64,000 nt of DNA from Nymphalis io (GCF_905147045.1 NC_065890.1:2542001-2606000); one strand, 5' to 3'; positions 1-11,112 are shown, numbered from the stretch's first letter. A program made the numbers and translations. The notes: generated by a model from the letters alone, not told the origin.

Positions 1-855
1 GGCATTTTCATGCACAATTTCGATCGCACAATGGTGGACGCATCAGTTTGCATGGAGGTGAATTCAGGAGCGGTCGTGCGATTACCAGATATATTTTACG
101 TACCTGTTGCTTCATACATTATTTGTACTTTAAATTTAAACGTTATACAAGCGTTTAGTTTCATTTTAATAATGAATAAAAACATTCATTATTTTTTTAT
201 TGGAAATTTTTTATTTGATGATTCGTGTCTCTTATGAGTGTTTCATTGGCTGAAGAAACATGTGCTCGTGTATGTGTATACTTTTATGGATATTTTAAAA
301 ACAAATAACGATTTCAATAATTTATCTGAAAGCTAATTCCATAATAACTACACTTACACAACAGATGCAGCAATTTTTATATCAGACAAAATCGCAACAA
401 GCTAAATTAAACATGACATTTCCTTAAATACATTTTTCCATCCTATATACTTTTTCGTAAAGGCAAGTTCGATATTTAAAAATTCCTAGAAGAAACCGAA
501 CAATCACATTCATCGGACATTAAAAGTTGAGTTATTTCCAGCCACTACAATCATTAAGACGCCTGCCGGCCTCAAAGAGATTTTATGGATCGTTTAGCGG
601 TGGTCCGTTGCTGTAAATTAATTATTTTCAGTCGAGGTAGACGTTTGAAGTGTATCCATAGTTACTGGAGTTATTACGCATTATATAAATGTTATTAACG
701 AGAATCGTTTAATGATTGAATGTGTATTACATAATATAAAAACGATACATAATATGATATGATATAAACTAACTATTATATTTGTAGATGACAAACATAA
801 TTTCAGTTTGGTAAATTTGATATGGTTTACTTGAAACCTTAAATAATATTATAAA
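1..855. other. AT-rich DNA without a recognised gene
   Basis: The first 120 bases are less AT-rich and open in one frame to position 237, but the frame runs into low-complexity AT codons and resembles nothing I know. A neighbouring exon edge near 1-115 cannot be excluded. The rest is unique AT-rich sequence. Confidence 0.4.
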
Positions 856-1010
856 TTCTAGTCAGTTTGTTCATTTGTTCGTTTGTTACGCTTTCACATC
901 TAAGCAATTCAAGCGATTATGATGAAATTTGCATATATATTGACAGAGGTACAGCAAGGGACTTACAATTGGCTACATTAAAAACAATTAAAATACTATT
1001 TATGCACTAA
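856..1010 (+). repeat. dispersed insect repeat fragment
   Basis: The stretch TTTGTTCATTTGTTCGTTTG, followed by an AAGCGATTATGATGAAATTT motif and a TTGACAGAGGTACAG segment, matches a style of dispersed lepidopteran repeat in which a phrase like 'GATGAAATTTG' recurs. A related phrase lies near 38.4 and 38.85 kb. The identity is from general recall, and no terminal structure is visible. Confidence 0.35.
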
Positions 1011-1022
1011 ATACCGATAATC

Positions 1023-1073
1023 AACAAGCTCAACAACAGCAGCAACAACAAGCTCGCTGCGCGAGCGCCTCTT
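1023..1073 (+). repeat. CAA/CAG-rich simple sequence with short GC-rich palindrome
   Basis: A CAA/CAG run would encode a short glutamine tract, but the frame is closed by stops on both sides within about 25 codons. It is followed by GCTCGC-TGC-GCGAGC, a 6-bp stem. It is probably simple sequence attached to the preceding repeat rather than an exon. Confidence 0.45.
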
Positions 1074-1089
1074 AATAGAAGAATGATGA

Positions 1090-2300
1090 TCGCAAATAAA
1101 TGTCTCCAGTTCACCCACGCCCAGCCCGTGCTTCCCTTACATCCCCCGCACGCCGCTCCTTTCTTTCGTAATTCATAGTTTTTTACATTTGTCTATTCTT
1201 ATCTCCAGAATCTTCAATATTTAGAGAAATCAATTTATATATTTAAAATTATGTAGGAAAGAAATTATTTATTTCCCTGGAAGGTTATTAATGTTTTACA
1301 ACTAACCCTGGTAAATGGACGCTTATGAAAATGCACCCAATTTATACAACAAATGTAAATAAATAAAATGATGTACAAAATTATACTTTGTACATTTACT
1401 CCAACTGCCTTACCACTCTTGAAACGAGAAAATTAACATTTTTAATCCTACACAAAAAACGCTTGCTGAATTTAAATTAATTCTCTCTTAAAATGCACTC
1501 AAAAAAGTCTAAAGCGTAGTTTACACAATTACGCGGCTAGAATCATCTGCAGCTACAAATAACGAAGTTTGTTAAATGATACGAATCTTAATTTCAGGTG
1601 ACCTCTGAATTTTAATTAAATTGTATAATGAAATAACTTTTTATAACTTGCGTGGTATAAACTCATATCACAAACATTGATCTATATAAATATATATATG
1701 TTTAATTACTCATATAGCTCACTCACTATATTTTAAATATATTAATAATCGAAAAAAAAGTATAAAATAAAAGCTTATGATATTTCTCTTTCTTGTGATT
1801 TTTTTTTTTTGTTACAGATTTATCATAAATATGTTTTATTGCACTAATATTTGAGAGTAGAAAAATATAGCGAAATCATAGCCACAAATATGATATATAT
1901 GTAGAGCTATAAGCAGGTAACAAAAACGCTCAAACAGAACACTATCTTTTAGAATGTTCTGGCGCCTTTCAATAAAAAATTTTTTTCCTATGTATTCATT
2001 TCAGAAAGAATTATAATTAATGTTAAATATATCTATTTTATTTTAGAGCAAAAGCTAAAAAGTTTATTTATCAAAAAGTCAGAATCCTGGCCAGTAAAAA
2101 AAAAACAAAGGTGTCGTAGTTGAAATGTCCGACTCGCAAATGTTAAAAGCTGGTTTTGCTCCGGATCATCGGTACAATAGTTCCATTTCGAACCACATTC
2201 GATATATTTTTCCTTTATGACTGTTCAGCACAAGTATTAGTTAGTTCGCTTTTGTGTTCTTCATTTTAATCATTCAATAGTAACTTAAAATTCAAAGAAA
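1090..2300. other. no gene or clear repeat seen
   Basis: AT-rich unique DNA with several poly(A) and poly(T) runs. No open frame of interest, RNA gene or repeat family was recognised. Confidence 0.4.
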
Positions 2301-2303
2301 ACA

Positions 2304-2488
2304 ATTTTTTTTTTTAATCTTTATTTAAGAGGGGTTTGGTCACCGAGTGATCATGCCACCCCTATAGGAATAACTAAACATCAGTTTACAAATCAACCTA
2401 TAAATAACAAAAATTAAATAATTCTATGTCTTAATATATAACATTCTAGCCTGATCCGAGACAGGATAGGCTGGTATGCTGTTAAAAG
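2304..2488 (-). mobile_element. possible non-LTR 3' end, minus strand
   Basis: On the minus strand a GC-richer block (about 2320-2375 and 2450-2480) leads into AAATAAAGATT and a run of A (a T run at 2304-2315 on the plus strand). This polyadenylation-like end suits the 3' end of a retroposon or a processed transcript. No coding match was recognised and only one copy is present, so the call is weak. Confidence 0.3.
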
Positions 2489-2635
2489 CTCCAAAGGAAA
2501 CAATTCATGTTTAATTTTCGAGAGGTACTCGTATCTTGTTGTTTCATACGTACATATTTCACATAGTTAAGTTGCTTGAATTTCAGATGTTTTAGAATAG
2601 CTAGTCAAGAAGATAGAATATGTGAATTTAATTAG

Positions 2636-2760
2636 TCTCCGGGTTCAAATCCGAGCCAGTACCGATGTGTTTTTTTAAGTGCTGATGTAAGAGATAGATA
2701 TATAAATGGCAGTCTGTACCATCATGACGAAATAAAGTCCAAATCCATCTTTTCCAATTT
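2636..2760 (+). repeat. fragment with a pol III box B
   Basis: GGGTTCAAATCC at 2641-2652 matches box B of tRNA-derived SINEs, and downstream sequence ends near AAATAAAGTCC. No second copy is seen in the window, so the family is unknown. Confidence 0.3.
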
Positions 2761-3000
2761 TTATATTAAAAATAAAAGGCGCTCATTCCATTCTATTGAA
2801 CGATATTATTTCTAAATAATTTAAGAATCCCGATGTAGTCGATGATAATGTCATATTCACTTTTTCTTATCATCGAACACTATAACAATAAATAGGATCA
2901 TAATATTATTCAATTATCATTTAGTACGACTTTGCAAACCAAATTAACATAGCTTCGTCACCACTCAGATTGTATTTAATGTGATTGATGGTGATCAAAA

Positions 3001-3183
3001 GTGATTACTCTTTGTTATGAACAAAATTATTCGGTATGTTGCCCGATACATGACTTGCCGTTCCGATGTATGATGGATGCAATGCATGGCGAATGTGGGG
3101 GAAACTGTACTTTTGGACGCCATCCAAGTTTGCTTAACAAATTAATGGATACATTAAATAAATTGAATGGAAAAGTTGAGTAA
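3001..3183 (+). CDS. weak candidate: cysteine-rich C-terminal exon
   Basis: The open frame of 60 codons begins just after an in-frame stop and ends in TAA at 3181-3183. It carries six cysteines: one near the start, a CC pair, then C, C and NC (CGGNCTF), followed by a charged, leucine-rich end (LLNKLMDTLNKL). It has no ATG near its start (it opens with GTG), so it could only be an internal or last exon. An AG at 2999-3000 could be an acceptor, but there is no pyrimidine tract. I do not recognise the protein. It could equally be a chance frame. It lies between unique AT-rich DNA and the first SINE-A copy. Confidence 0.15.
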   Translation: MITLCYEQNYSVCCPIHDLPFRCMMDAMHGECGGNCTFGRHPSLLNKLMDTLNKLNGKVE

Positions 3184-3436
3184 AATAAATTATTAATGAA
3201 TTCAAAGTTATATGAATAACGTAACGTTTTAAACGGGCTATTTATTATTTCTCAACTTCATAATAATGGTCTTATGGAACTAGAAAGTGCTTAACGTATC
3301 CGAATTATTATTATCTCATTAGCTGAAAACTCATAAAATTAAGCAATCCAGACACCGAAGGCTCTCAAAAGATTGATTGCAAAGCTGCTAAATCATTTTA
3401 AAAAGATATAATTCGGGTAAATATCACTAAGCCAAA

Positions 3437-3622
3437 GCCGAGATGGCCCAGTAGTAAGAGCGCGTGAATCTTAACCGATGATCGTGGGTTCAAACCCGGG
3501 CAAGCACCACTGAATTTTAATGTGCTTAATTTGTGATTATAATTCATCTCGTGCTTGACGGTGAAGGAAAACATCGTGAGGAAACCATGTGTCTAATTTC
3601 ACTGAAATTCGACACATATATT
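3437..3622 (+). mobile_element. SINE-A copy, 3' truncated
   Basis: The head GCCGAGATGGCCCAGTAGTA (box A) and GGTTCAAACCC (box B) are well kept. The copy continues through the HCTCGTGCTTGACGG-type body (ATCTCGTGCTTGACGG) and stops after the CTGAAATTC motif, lacking the GGAGCAGCGTGG part and the tail. Confidence 0.85.
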
Positions 3623-3734
3623 TAACCTTCCGATTCGCAACTGAAACCTTAGAAGTAGCGCAGTTAATACAAAACGTAGACCTTAAAGTCGTCGGTTAAT
3701 CTGAGAAAGATATTAGATATAAGACTGGCTTTTT

Positions 3735-3805
3735 AAGCGCTTTTGTGTTTGCGGTTTATCACGTCCACGATAAAGGAAAACATCCAGAAGAAACACGTCT
3801 ACTCG
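3735..3805 (+). mobile_element. diverged SINE-A body fragment
   Basis: GTGTTTGCGGTTTATCACG followed by GATAAAGGAAAACATC and GAAGAAACACG parallels the central SINE-A body with many substitutions. It is an old copy next to the younger truncated one. Confidence 0.5.
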
Positions 3806-4085
3806 AGAAACTCCTATGTATTATAGAAGAATATTTGCGTTGCTATTTCGCAAAGAGAAGTGAAATCGACTTTATATCTTTCTCTTCAATTTCAATATGT
3901 GAAGATTAGTTGTCTCAGCTGTAAACAGTAATTCATTTTAAATAAATTTTAACATTTAAACGATTAAACAGAATGATTTTTCGGAATAAAGTCTAAAATA
4001 ATATATATTATGGTATATTAGTTAAGAGATTTTTTTTTTATTTTGACAGCAACAAGTTTATTTTTTTCAAGTTTATTTATTTTAT

Positions 4086-4311
4086 TTTATAAAATAGGCA
4101 GGCGGACGAGCATATGGGCCATAAGTGGTCACCAACGCCTATAGACATTGGCATTGTAAGAAATGATAACCATCGCTTACATCGCCAATGCGCCACCAAC
4201 CTTGGGAACTAAGATGTTATGTCCTTTTGTGCATATAATTACACTGACACACTCACCCTTCAAACCAGAACACAACAATGCCCAGATGAGCTTGCAAAAG
4301 CTCTACCACCA
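4086..4311 (-). mobile_element. repeat-B copy with internal deletion
   Basis: On the minus strand it runs from GGTGGTAGAGC (plus 4300-4310) to CCTATTTTATAAAA (plus 4086-4100). The section between the GTTTGAAGGGTGAG-type motif and GCTCATCTGGG is largely deleted, because AACAATG is joined directly to CCCAGATGAG. Confidence 0.8.
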
Positions 4312-4375
4312 GTAAAACAAACAAAAAACTAAACAAAATAAGGCAAATTCATCTAAACGGAAATAGCGTTTATTG

Positions 4376-4740
4376 CTAACGTATGTTTACTGCTGTTTTG
4401 CGATGGAATATCATAAATAATTTTATAAAAGTGTAAAGATCCATATGATAGGCAGTCGTTTGTTCGTGCAGGAAAACATGTTCACTTTCAATATCCTGCC
4501 GCTCTTCGGTAAACAAGTTTGACGTCCAACAAAGTCTGGTTTGTTCGTTATTCTTGTCTTTATTAAAATTCATATTGTTCTCACCGAGATATTTCGATGT
4601 TTTATTTTCGTTTAAGATTTAAGGAGATGTACGTTCATTAATCCACCGCGACGATATTTTTATTATAAATCGAACCACGTTTTCTGTAATGCTGAGCGAA
4701 CGAATTAATTTTATAATGCGATATCTTATTTATTTTTATT
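4376..4740. other. no gene or repeat seen
   Basis: AT-rich unique DNA. The minus-strand open frame at 4376-4573 has no recognisable features. Confidence 0.4.
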
Positions 4741-4743
4741 CAC

Positions 4744-4915
4744 AATAATAGTAGAACTTGCAAAAGGGCCACCTAATGGTTCATTTGCGAGATCATTCGT
4801 CAATGCACCATCAACTTTGTGATTTAAAAAGTTATGTTTCTTATGTCTGTAATTACACTGGCTTGCTCAGCCTTCAAATCAGAACATAACAATACTAAAT
4901 AGGCTAATACTAAAT
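4744..4915 (-). mobile_element. diverged repeat-B copy
   Basis: Motifs of the minus-strand family remain in order: GGGCCACCTAATGG, CAATGCACCATCAACTTTG, CTGTAATTACACTGGCTTG and CCTTCAAATCAGAAC. Substitutions are frequent and both ends are ragged, so it is an old copy. Confidence 0.65.
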
Positions 4916-5145
4916 AACTATTTATCGATAGTATAAGGGATGAGTAGGTGTAACGTTCACAGAAGGACCATCACCAAGTGAATGTAAATGAACAATTATC
5001 AATTAATTAGCAAACTTTCATAGATTTACAACACACTTATTTACTAATTAACGATACTTTATTTGGTTTTTTTACGTCCTCTGGTAAATAATTAGGTTTT
5101 GTTCGAGTGTTATTACCTATATAAGCCGAAGTGGCCTCTCTGAAA

Positions 5146-5378
5146 AAGTCAAGATGGCCCAGTGGTAAGAACGCGTGAATCTTAACCGATGATCGTGGGT
5201 TCAAATTCGGACAAGCACCACTCAATTTTCATGTCGAATTTCACTGAAATTCTGCCACATGTGTATTCCAACAATCCGCATTGGAGCAGCGTGGTGGGAT
5301 AAGCTCCAAACCTTCTCCTCAAAAAGGGAGAGGAGGCCTTAGCCCAGCAGTGGGACATTCACAGGCTGTTACTGTATT
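5146..5378 (+). mobile_element. SINE-A copy with internal deletion
   Basis: The head (AAGATGGCCCAGTGGTAAGA, then GGTTCAAATTC as box B) is intact to CAATTTTCATG. The next 60 or so bases of the family (ATAATTCATCTCGTG to ACCTGCATG) are missing, and the copy resumes at TCGAATTTCACTG. The 3' part is complete to CACAGGCTGTTACTG. Confidence 0.85.
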
Positions 5379-5384
5379 ATCTAT

Positions 5385-6290
5385 GAGCATCATTTCGAAA
5401 TCAAAGCTATTATCGTTAGCTTTATATTTAATTAATACTTTCATTGATTGATTTCACTATTACAAATATTTTCGTTATCAAATTATTTCCATCCGATAGC
5501 TTAAAATATATAAATTTCAATATAGCATTATATGTTCTTCGATGTAATACGTGCCCATCTAATGAATGTCGATCAAATATCGAAGCGACTGTTATTTGCT
5601 TGACATACACATAAGCCCTTTCAATACATTGAAGTATGCATGTATGTAAATCCTTTATATGCATGCATATATATTCATGATATTGAATTAAATAGTAGTA
5701 GATTGCATCAATTTTGATGTCTGATGATACTCGAAATTTTCTCGAATGTGCGTTTCAACCGTTTTGAATTAAATAGGTTCTCATGTAATGTTTATTTTGT
5801 CGAAGGATTAAAATATTTTTTTATAAATAATCAATTATTAATAAGAAATAGTTTATTAAAAAGAAGAAAAAGGTACGGTTAAAAAAAAATAAACCACAAA
5901 TTCGATTCAATACGTTAGACGATCATTATTTCAATGCTATATATATTCGAAGAAAATTCTTCAAAGAGCTTTAAGTATGAACGGTTTTCCTAAGTTTCTA
6001 CTTAAGATTGTAATGGCGATGAGAATTTTTCCTACGACTTTTACTTCGCGTGTGAATTTCCAAAGGGACTTAAATACATAAAAGGAATCCTTTGGCTTCA
6101 TAAAGGAACACGTCAACAGTAAAATTTTGTTGAGAGAAAGTATACGTAGAAACTTTCGTATTAAAGCGGATTTAGTTCACATATAAAATGATTTCTCACT
6201 GGGATTGAAACTTGATACTTGGAACTGCTGTAAATTTTTGCTTTTTATGATTATTAAAAGACTTTTAGAATGTCTTTCAACATGATAAAT
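5385..6290. other. no gene or repeat seen
   Basis: AT-rich unique DNA containing only short random open frames. Confidence 0.4.
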
Positions 6291-6299
6291 TTTAATTGT

Positions 6300-6480
6300 T
6301 AACTGCCCTTTGGAGCAATACTCGAGCAGTACCTAGTCGGCCTACACAGATGTACATAATGACATACCAAAGCGTGAACTTTGTAACGAGTATCGTCATC
6401 GCGCTGGCATCTGATTCGATCTGAGCCCAACCAACATCTGATCAACCCTTGAAAGGGATACATTGCCAACGTATGAACCG
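6300..6480. other. GC-richer unclassified island
   Basis: The block from CTGCCCTTTGGAGC to CATTGCCAACG is clearly richer in G+C than its surroundings and has no repeat family member elsewhere in the window. It has no convincing open frame. It could be a conserved non-coding element or an unrecognised repeat. Confidence 0.3.
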
Positions 6481-7369
6481 CACAAGTTTTTTTTTTCGCA
6501 TATCTGTTCCGGCTATTCGATTTTCTAACTTAAATGTCCATGTCTAACTTAAAGGTCCAAGTTAAATAGCGCGTTAGATATATAGTTGATTTCACCCAAC
6601 TAACGAAAATAATTAAAACCGAAAACTACAAATTTCTATTAGTCTTAATAAACTCCTATAATTAAATATATACGCCCTGTATGGAAATCAGCGAAAACTA
6701 ACTCTTTATCACATATATTCCTATATTGTGAACTAAGCCTTATCAATCAATGCTCTTTTTAGAGGTGTAAATTATACCGCATGTGTTTCTCTTATAATAG
6801 GATTCGTTTTAATTATGATATTTTTAACGACAGTTCTATAGAATAATTGAAATAAAAAAAAAACTATTTCGTATTGTTTAACTTTAAAAAAAAAAACTTG
6901 TAATCTTAAGTCTTTGTTGCTCTTATAAGCTAGACGCTTATTTATACTTACTCTACATCACGAGAAATGTAATCATTTTAATTTTTTGGTTATCATTTTG
7001 ATTACTAGAACTATTGAATTAAGAAGAATTAAATCAATTTTATATAAAAGGATATTTAATTTGAATTTTATTTGTTCCTTGCAAATAAACTACGGTAATA
7101 ATGTAAGAATTCGGCACATGAGAATTAACTTTCAGTGTTCCATCGTTCCAATCGGAAAGCCTCGATCGACAAATATCCGATCGACTCCAATAAACTATTT
7201 CAATTAAATTGCACGAATTTCTCGAGCCGTTCTCTTTTCCAAGTGTCGCAAGTTTCAGAATACTTACTCCCTTTTGTTTTTGAGATAAGAGTCGGACTCT
7301 GTCGTACAACTATTGACGAGTATTCGAAGACATTTCAAGTAGGTTATAAATTATTTGATCTTTATTTAT
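6481..7369. other. no gene or repeat seen
   Basis: AT-rich DNA. Overlapping short frames on both strands at 7040-7371 have no recognisable domain. A short near-direct repeat (CTAACTTAAATGTCCATGTC / CTAACTTAAAGGTCC) lies near 6525-6560. Confidence 0.4.
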
Positions 7370-7425
7370 AATTCGCGCGGTTTCACTTGCGTCAGAACTT
7401 ACTTCTCGACCTCCATCGTTTGTAG
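7370..7425 (+). repeat. dispersed repeat fragment
   Basis: AATTCGCGCGGTTTCACTTG resembles the end of a common lepidopteran dispersed element whose copies carry CGCGCGGTTTCAC. Only a short fragment is present. Confidence 0.35.
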
Positions 7426-7620
7426 CTTGATTATACATGTACCTCAATACATTATTTTTTCAGATTAGACTGGTAGATTTTGAGACTAACGTGTTGAAGC
7501 AAATAAACAAATTCTTCTACTTCATAATATTAATAAAGATTTGCATTCATTTTTTTTTGTTTTTTGTAACTTTCGGGTTTCTATAATCGTTGGTTTTGAT
7601 AGATGTGTCTAGAAGTATTT

Positions 7621-7644
7621 TTAAAGGGGTTTTGCCCCTTTTTA
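7621..7644. other. short hairpin
   Basis: AAAGGGG-TTTTG-CCCCTTT forms a 7-bp GC-rich stem. It is short enough to arise by chance in AT-rich DNA. Confidence 0.3.
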
Positions 7645-7649
7645 TGCAC

Positions 7650-8390
7650 TACTAATATACCTATTAGTTGTCCTTAAGGGACGATAATTTTTTTATTACT
7701 AGTATTCCTATTTAACCCTCCAATAAAGCGTACAGTTAGTGTTTGCAGTGAATAACAATAGATAATAGGCTCAGGATGGAACCTGCGACTTTTATATCGC
7801 TAGGCCAGCCTGATTCAATTTATGACGTCATTCATATGGTAGTTACGCTCTGGCTGCATCTTTACATTTCCAGAGCAAGAATCTAAAGCGCTTTCTTATC
7901 AGTTTTGTTCTCAGACGGGTTTTGCATTTTTATTATAATGTATTTTATTTTAAATTTTTTAGTTTCCCCATTAGTAAATTAATTGAGCCAAAGGTTTTAT
8001 ATGCTAGTAAATATTTAGTACTCGTAGGTATATATTAAATATTATGTATTTTTACAATGATTTTTAAATAAGAGTATTTACTGAGTTTTTCGTGGGTTTT
8101 AGGCTAACCGTTCTATCGACCTGTGATAATTTAACGTCAAATTGATATGATAAATATGCTTTTAAATATTATATTAACAATAAGAAATATTTACAATAAT
8201 ATACTTAAATAAAGTACATCTTGATAAGTAGGAGTGAGTGAGTCTTTCTAAGTAAATTAATGCTTTTTAGGACACAACCACCTTATTATGGAATAATTAC
8301 AATAATCATCAGTTGAATGAATCTCTTTTTCAAATATCATCATTAAAAGATGTATTAATGTTATAAGAGTAATTTATTTGCACTAATTAA
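7650..8390. other. no gene or repeat seen
   Basis: AT-rich unique DNA. A slightly GC-richer patch near 7765-7865 has no recognisable content. Confidence 0.4.
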
Positions 8391-8391
8391 T

Positions 8392-8655
8392 GAAATGGCC
8401 TAGTGGTAAGAACGCGTGAATCTTTCGAATCGTGAAGATGATCGTGGGTTTAAAGCCGGGCAAGCACCACTGAATTTTCATGTGCTAAATTTGTTATTAT
8501 AATTCATCTCGTGTTTGACGGTGAAGGAAAACATCTTGAGGAAACCTGTATGTGTCGAATTTCACTGAAATTCTGACACATGTATATTCCACCAACCCGA
8601 ATTGGAGCGGCGTGGTGGAATAGGCTCCAACCTTCTCCTCAAAAAGGGCGAGGAT
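8392..8655 (+). mobile_element. SINE-A copy, tail missing
   Basis: Starts at TGAAATGGCCTAGTGG, with box B-like GGTTTAAAGCC and the full body through GGAGCGGCGTGGTGGAATAG and AACCTTCTCCTC. It stops at AAAAAGGGCGAGG before the CAGCAGTGGGAC tail. Confidence 0.85.
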
Positions 8656-8683
8656 ATATATTAATAAATATTTTTAACTTGCT

Positions 8684-8740
8684 TCGTTATATCGTTGGTC
8701 TAGTGGCTCCCAAGATCTGCGGTCTCGAAGTTGCGTTGCC
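8684..8740 (+). mobile_element. possible SINE-G head fragment
   Basis: GTTGGTCTAGTGGCTCCCAAGATCTGCGGTC resembles in part the tRNA-like head of SINE-G seen at 17.6 kb (GGTCTAGTGGCTTGAC). It lies just after a truncated SINE-A. The match is short. Confidence 0.35.
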
Positions 8741-9047
8741 GTTGGTACTGCAGCTGAATTCAAGTTTGTTTCAAATATATTCTTAGAAGGCGTAAACAAT
8801 TTGGTATAAGTTTTTTAATAACAATTTCAACCCTGTAAACAGAAGCAAATCTCACATTTCTACAATCATTGACATGCAAAGCACATGATCTCACGTTGCC
8901 TCTCAGATGAAAACTCATTCGTATGCGACGTCGGTAAGCCTTATTTATCCGATACCTCTGCATCTGAGTGTAGAATTACGTAACTTTAAAAATTTACCAT
9001 AAAAAAAATTATTACTTACGAAAATTTATATGATAACGAATGCATAT

Positions 9048-9195
9048 TTAACCCCCGACGCAAAAAGAGTCATAACTTTAAAATATCTGTGTGTCTGTCT
9101 GGGCATCATAGCTTCCCAATGATTTGACCGATTTTCGTGCGGGTTTACGGGTGCGGGATACACATCCTCGCCAAACATCATAGACACAAGTTCAG
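9048..9195 (+). repeat. dispersed repeat with CCCCCGACGC start
   Basis: ACCCCCGACGCAAAAAGAG, then GTGTGTCTGTCTGG and TTGACCGATTTTCG, follow the layout of a widespread lepidopteran dispersed element. It has no open frame. The assignment is from recall of the motif style. Confidence 0.45.
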
Positions 9196-9202
9196 CTTAT
9201 AA

Positions 9203-9287
9203 AAGTCAGTGGTGCTTGCCCAAATTTGAATACGTAATCTTCGGTTAAGATTCACGTGTTCCAACCACTAGGCTATCTGAGCTCAGA
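9203..9287 (-). mobile_element. SINE-A head fragment
   Basis: CAGTGGTGCTTGCCC, then GGTTAAGATTCACGTG and CCAACCACTAGGCTATC, is the reverse complement of the SINE-A head (box A and box B region). The body and tail are absent. Confidence 0.7.
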
Positions 9288-9564
9288 GGCCACTACATTA
9301 TTGATCTAATTTTATTGAGTTAAATCATTAGGCCACAATAAGAAAATATCGGATTAATCCAGTTAACTGAGGCTTAAATATTATAATTAAAACGAAAAAA
9401 AAAAAAAGTTTCAGAATATTGTAAAGCCAACTTGAATTTATTAACAGAAAACTGAATTGTTTGGGGTAATCCGCCCACTTATTTTGTAATCCGAAAGTAA
9501 TTGAGTTGTATTTTTAAATCGTAAATATATCGTTTGGTTATTTTATGCTTACGCATGTTTCACT

Positions 9565-9722
9565 TGGTGGTAAGAGTGTGTGCAAGCCCGTCTGGTTAGG
9601 TACCACACTCATTAGATATGCTACCGATAAACAGCAATACTTAGTATTGTCGTATTCCGGATTGAAGGGTGAGTGAGCCATTGTACAACTACACACTCAA
9701 TTGACATAATACCTTACTTCCC
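9565..9722 (+). mobile_element. repeat-B, 5' part (interrupted by SINE-A)
   Basis: Starts at TGGTGGTAAGAG and continues through AGGTACCACACTCATTAG, AACAGCAATACTTAG and GAAGGGTGAGTGAGCC. It breaks at CTTACTTCCC (9713-9722), where a SINE-A is inserted, and resumes at 10042. Confidence 0.85.
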
Positions 9723-10041
9723 GATGCCGATGAAGCCGAGATGGCCTAGTGGTAAGAACGCGTGAATCTTAACCGATGATCGTGGGTTCAAACCCGGGCA
9801 AGCACCACTGAATTTTCATGTGCTTAATTTGTGTTTATAATTCATCTCGTGCTTAACGGTGAAGGAAAACATCGTGAGGAAACCTGCATGTGTCTAATTT
9901 CATTGAAATTCTGCCACATGTGTATTCTACCAACCCGCATTGGAGCAGCGTGGTGGAATAAACTCCAAACCTTCTCCTCAAAAGGAAGAGGAGGCCTTAG
10001 CCCAGCAGTGGGACATTAACAGGCTGTTACTGTTACTGTTA
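9723..10041 (+). mobile_element. SINE-A copy inserted in repeat-B
   Basis: A complete copy. The head GCCGAGATGGCCTAGTGG starts at 9734, box B GGTTCAAACCC follows, and the tail is a triplicated GTTACT. The 10-bp target duplication CTTACTTCCC lies at 9713-9722 and 10042-10051. Host repeat-B sequence resumes seamlessly after it. Confidence 0.93.
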
Positions 10042-10185
10042 CTTACTTCCCAAGGTTGGTGGCGCATTTGCGACGTAAGGAATGATTAATATTTCGTAAA
10101 GCGCCAATGTCTACTGGCCACTTACTATCAGGTGGCCAATTTGCCGAGATATCTACTTATTTAAATATATAAAATAAAATCGAGA
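10042..10185 (+). mobile_element. repeat-B, 3' part (interrupted copy)
   Basis: CTTCCCAAGGTTGGTGGCGC through GCCAATGTCTACTGGCCAC and TATCAGGTGGCC to an A-rich end continues the repeat-B broken at 9722. Confidence 0.85.
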
Positions 10186-10189
10186 ACAA

Positions 10190-10828
10190 GTTACAAGCAA
10201 CACGTTTAAAAAAACGATGACTTAACATTCGGATCTGTAGTTAAGTTACATATTATTCGAATAAAACTAACCTTAGTAATTTTTTTAAATTATATTATAA
10301 GCTATGTATGTACATTGGGCTCGGTCAGTCGGTCATGGTTTTACTAACATATAAGCAAGTGTATTGTGCGCTGTTAGAATTCATTTACTGCCACGGAGAC
10401 ACTTGCGAGTTAGTATGTAGTTTGCAAACCACGCAACTAGGTTATACGAGTACAGCTGGTTATATTGTTCAAGCGATTCTGGTTCTTATTGTAGTTTATA
10501 TAAAGATCATTATTATGGTTAAAAAAGTTTTTAAGTGCCATCTGCCAGATTAGTCTTTTTTTCTGTAGTTTCAGCGTACTGATATAAGCTGGTTAGTTAG
10601 TGTTTGAAGTATTCGTCTCCTTGTTACTTTTTAAAAAGCTTTTGTTGTACTTAACTTGAGTGTTTTATAACCTTTTAATAATGAAAAGCTTCTGAAGAAA
10701 AGTTTTACATCGTTTTCAACGCACATACTGACAAACATTCATGTACATATAAATCAGTATATTGACCTTAGCTAAATAGATCCATAAGATTTCACGTAAC
10801 ACAATGCAGGTAATTATTTTAAAATACT
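10190..10828. other. no gene recognised
   Basis: AT-rich DNA. A frame of 81 codons at 10308-10553 has a hydrophobic run near its end, but no ATG context, family match or splice signals that I can support. Confidence 0.4.
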
Positions 10829-10830
10829 CA

Positions 10831-11040
10831 GACAATACTTTGTATTGTTGTGTTCCGTTTTGAAGGGTGAGTAACCCAATGTAACAACAGGCACAAGGAA
10901 CATAACATATTGGTTCTCAAGATCGGTGGCGCATTGGCGATGTAAGTTAATATTTCTTACCGCGATAATGTTTATGGGCGGTGGTGATGACTTAACATCA
11001 GGTGTTTTATTCACTCGTCTGCCAACCTATTTAATAAGAA
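10831..11040 (+). mobile_element. repeat-B copy, 5' truncated
   Basis: From CAATACTTTGTATTGTTGTG through TTGAAGGGTGAG, GGTGGCGCATTGGCGATG and AACATCAGGTG to CTGCCAACCTATTTAATAA. It is moderately diverged. Confidence 0.8.
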
Positions 11041-11112
11041 GTTGCTATCTAGCACTCTAAATTCTAATACACAAATGTGTATACCTCTAATAGTCGATAT
11101 TCCAATTCTAGT

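Noticed and set aside
1023..1079. Polyglutamine exon (CAA/CAG run)
   Set aside because: In-frame stops lie about 25 codons apart around the run and no splice signals are convincing.
9734..9800. tRNA-like heads with GGTTCAAACCC at many places
   Set aside because: All are followed by the same 230-base body and GTTACT tail with target duplications, so they are SINE-A copies and not tRNA genes.
10308..10553. 81-codon frame ending in a membrane-like segment
   Set aside because: The hydrophobic run reflects ATT/TTA codons in AT-rich DNA. No homologue is recognised and it lies between repeats.
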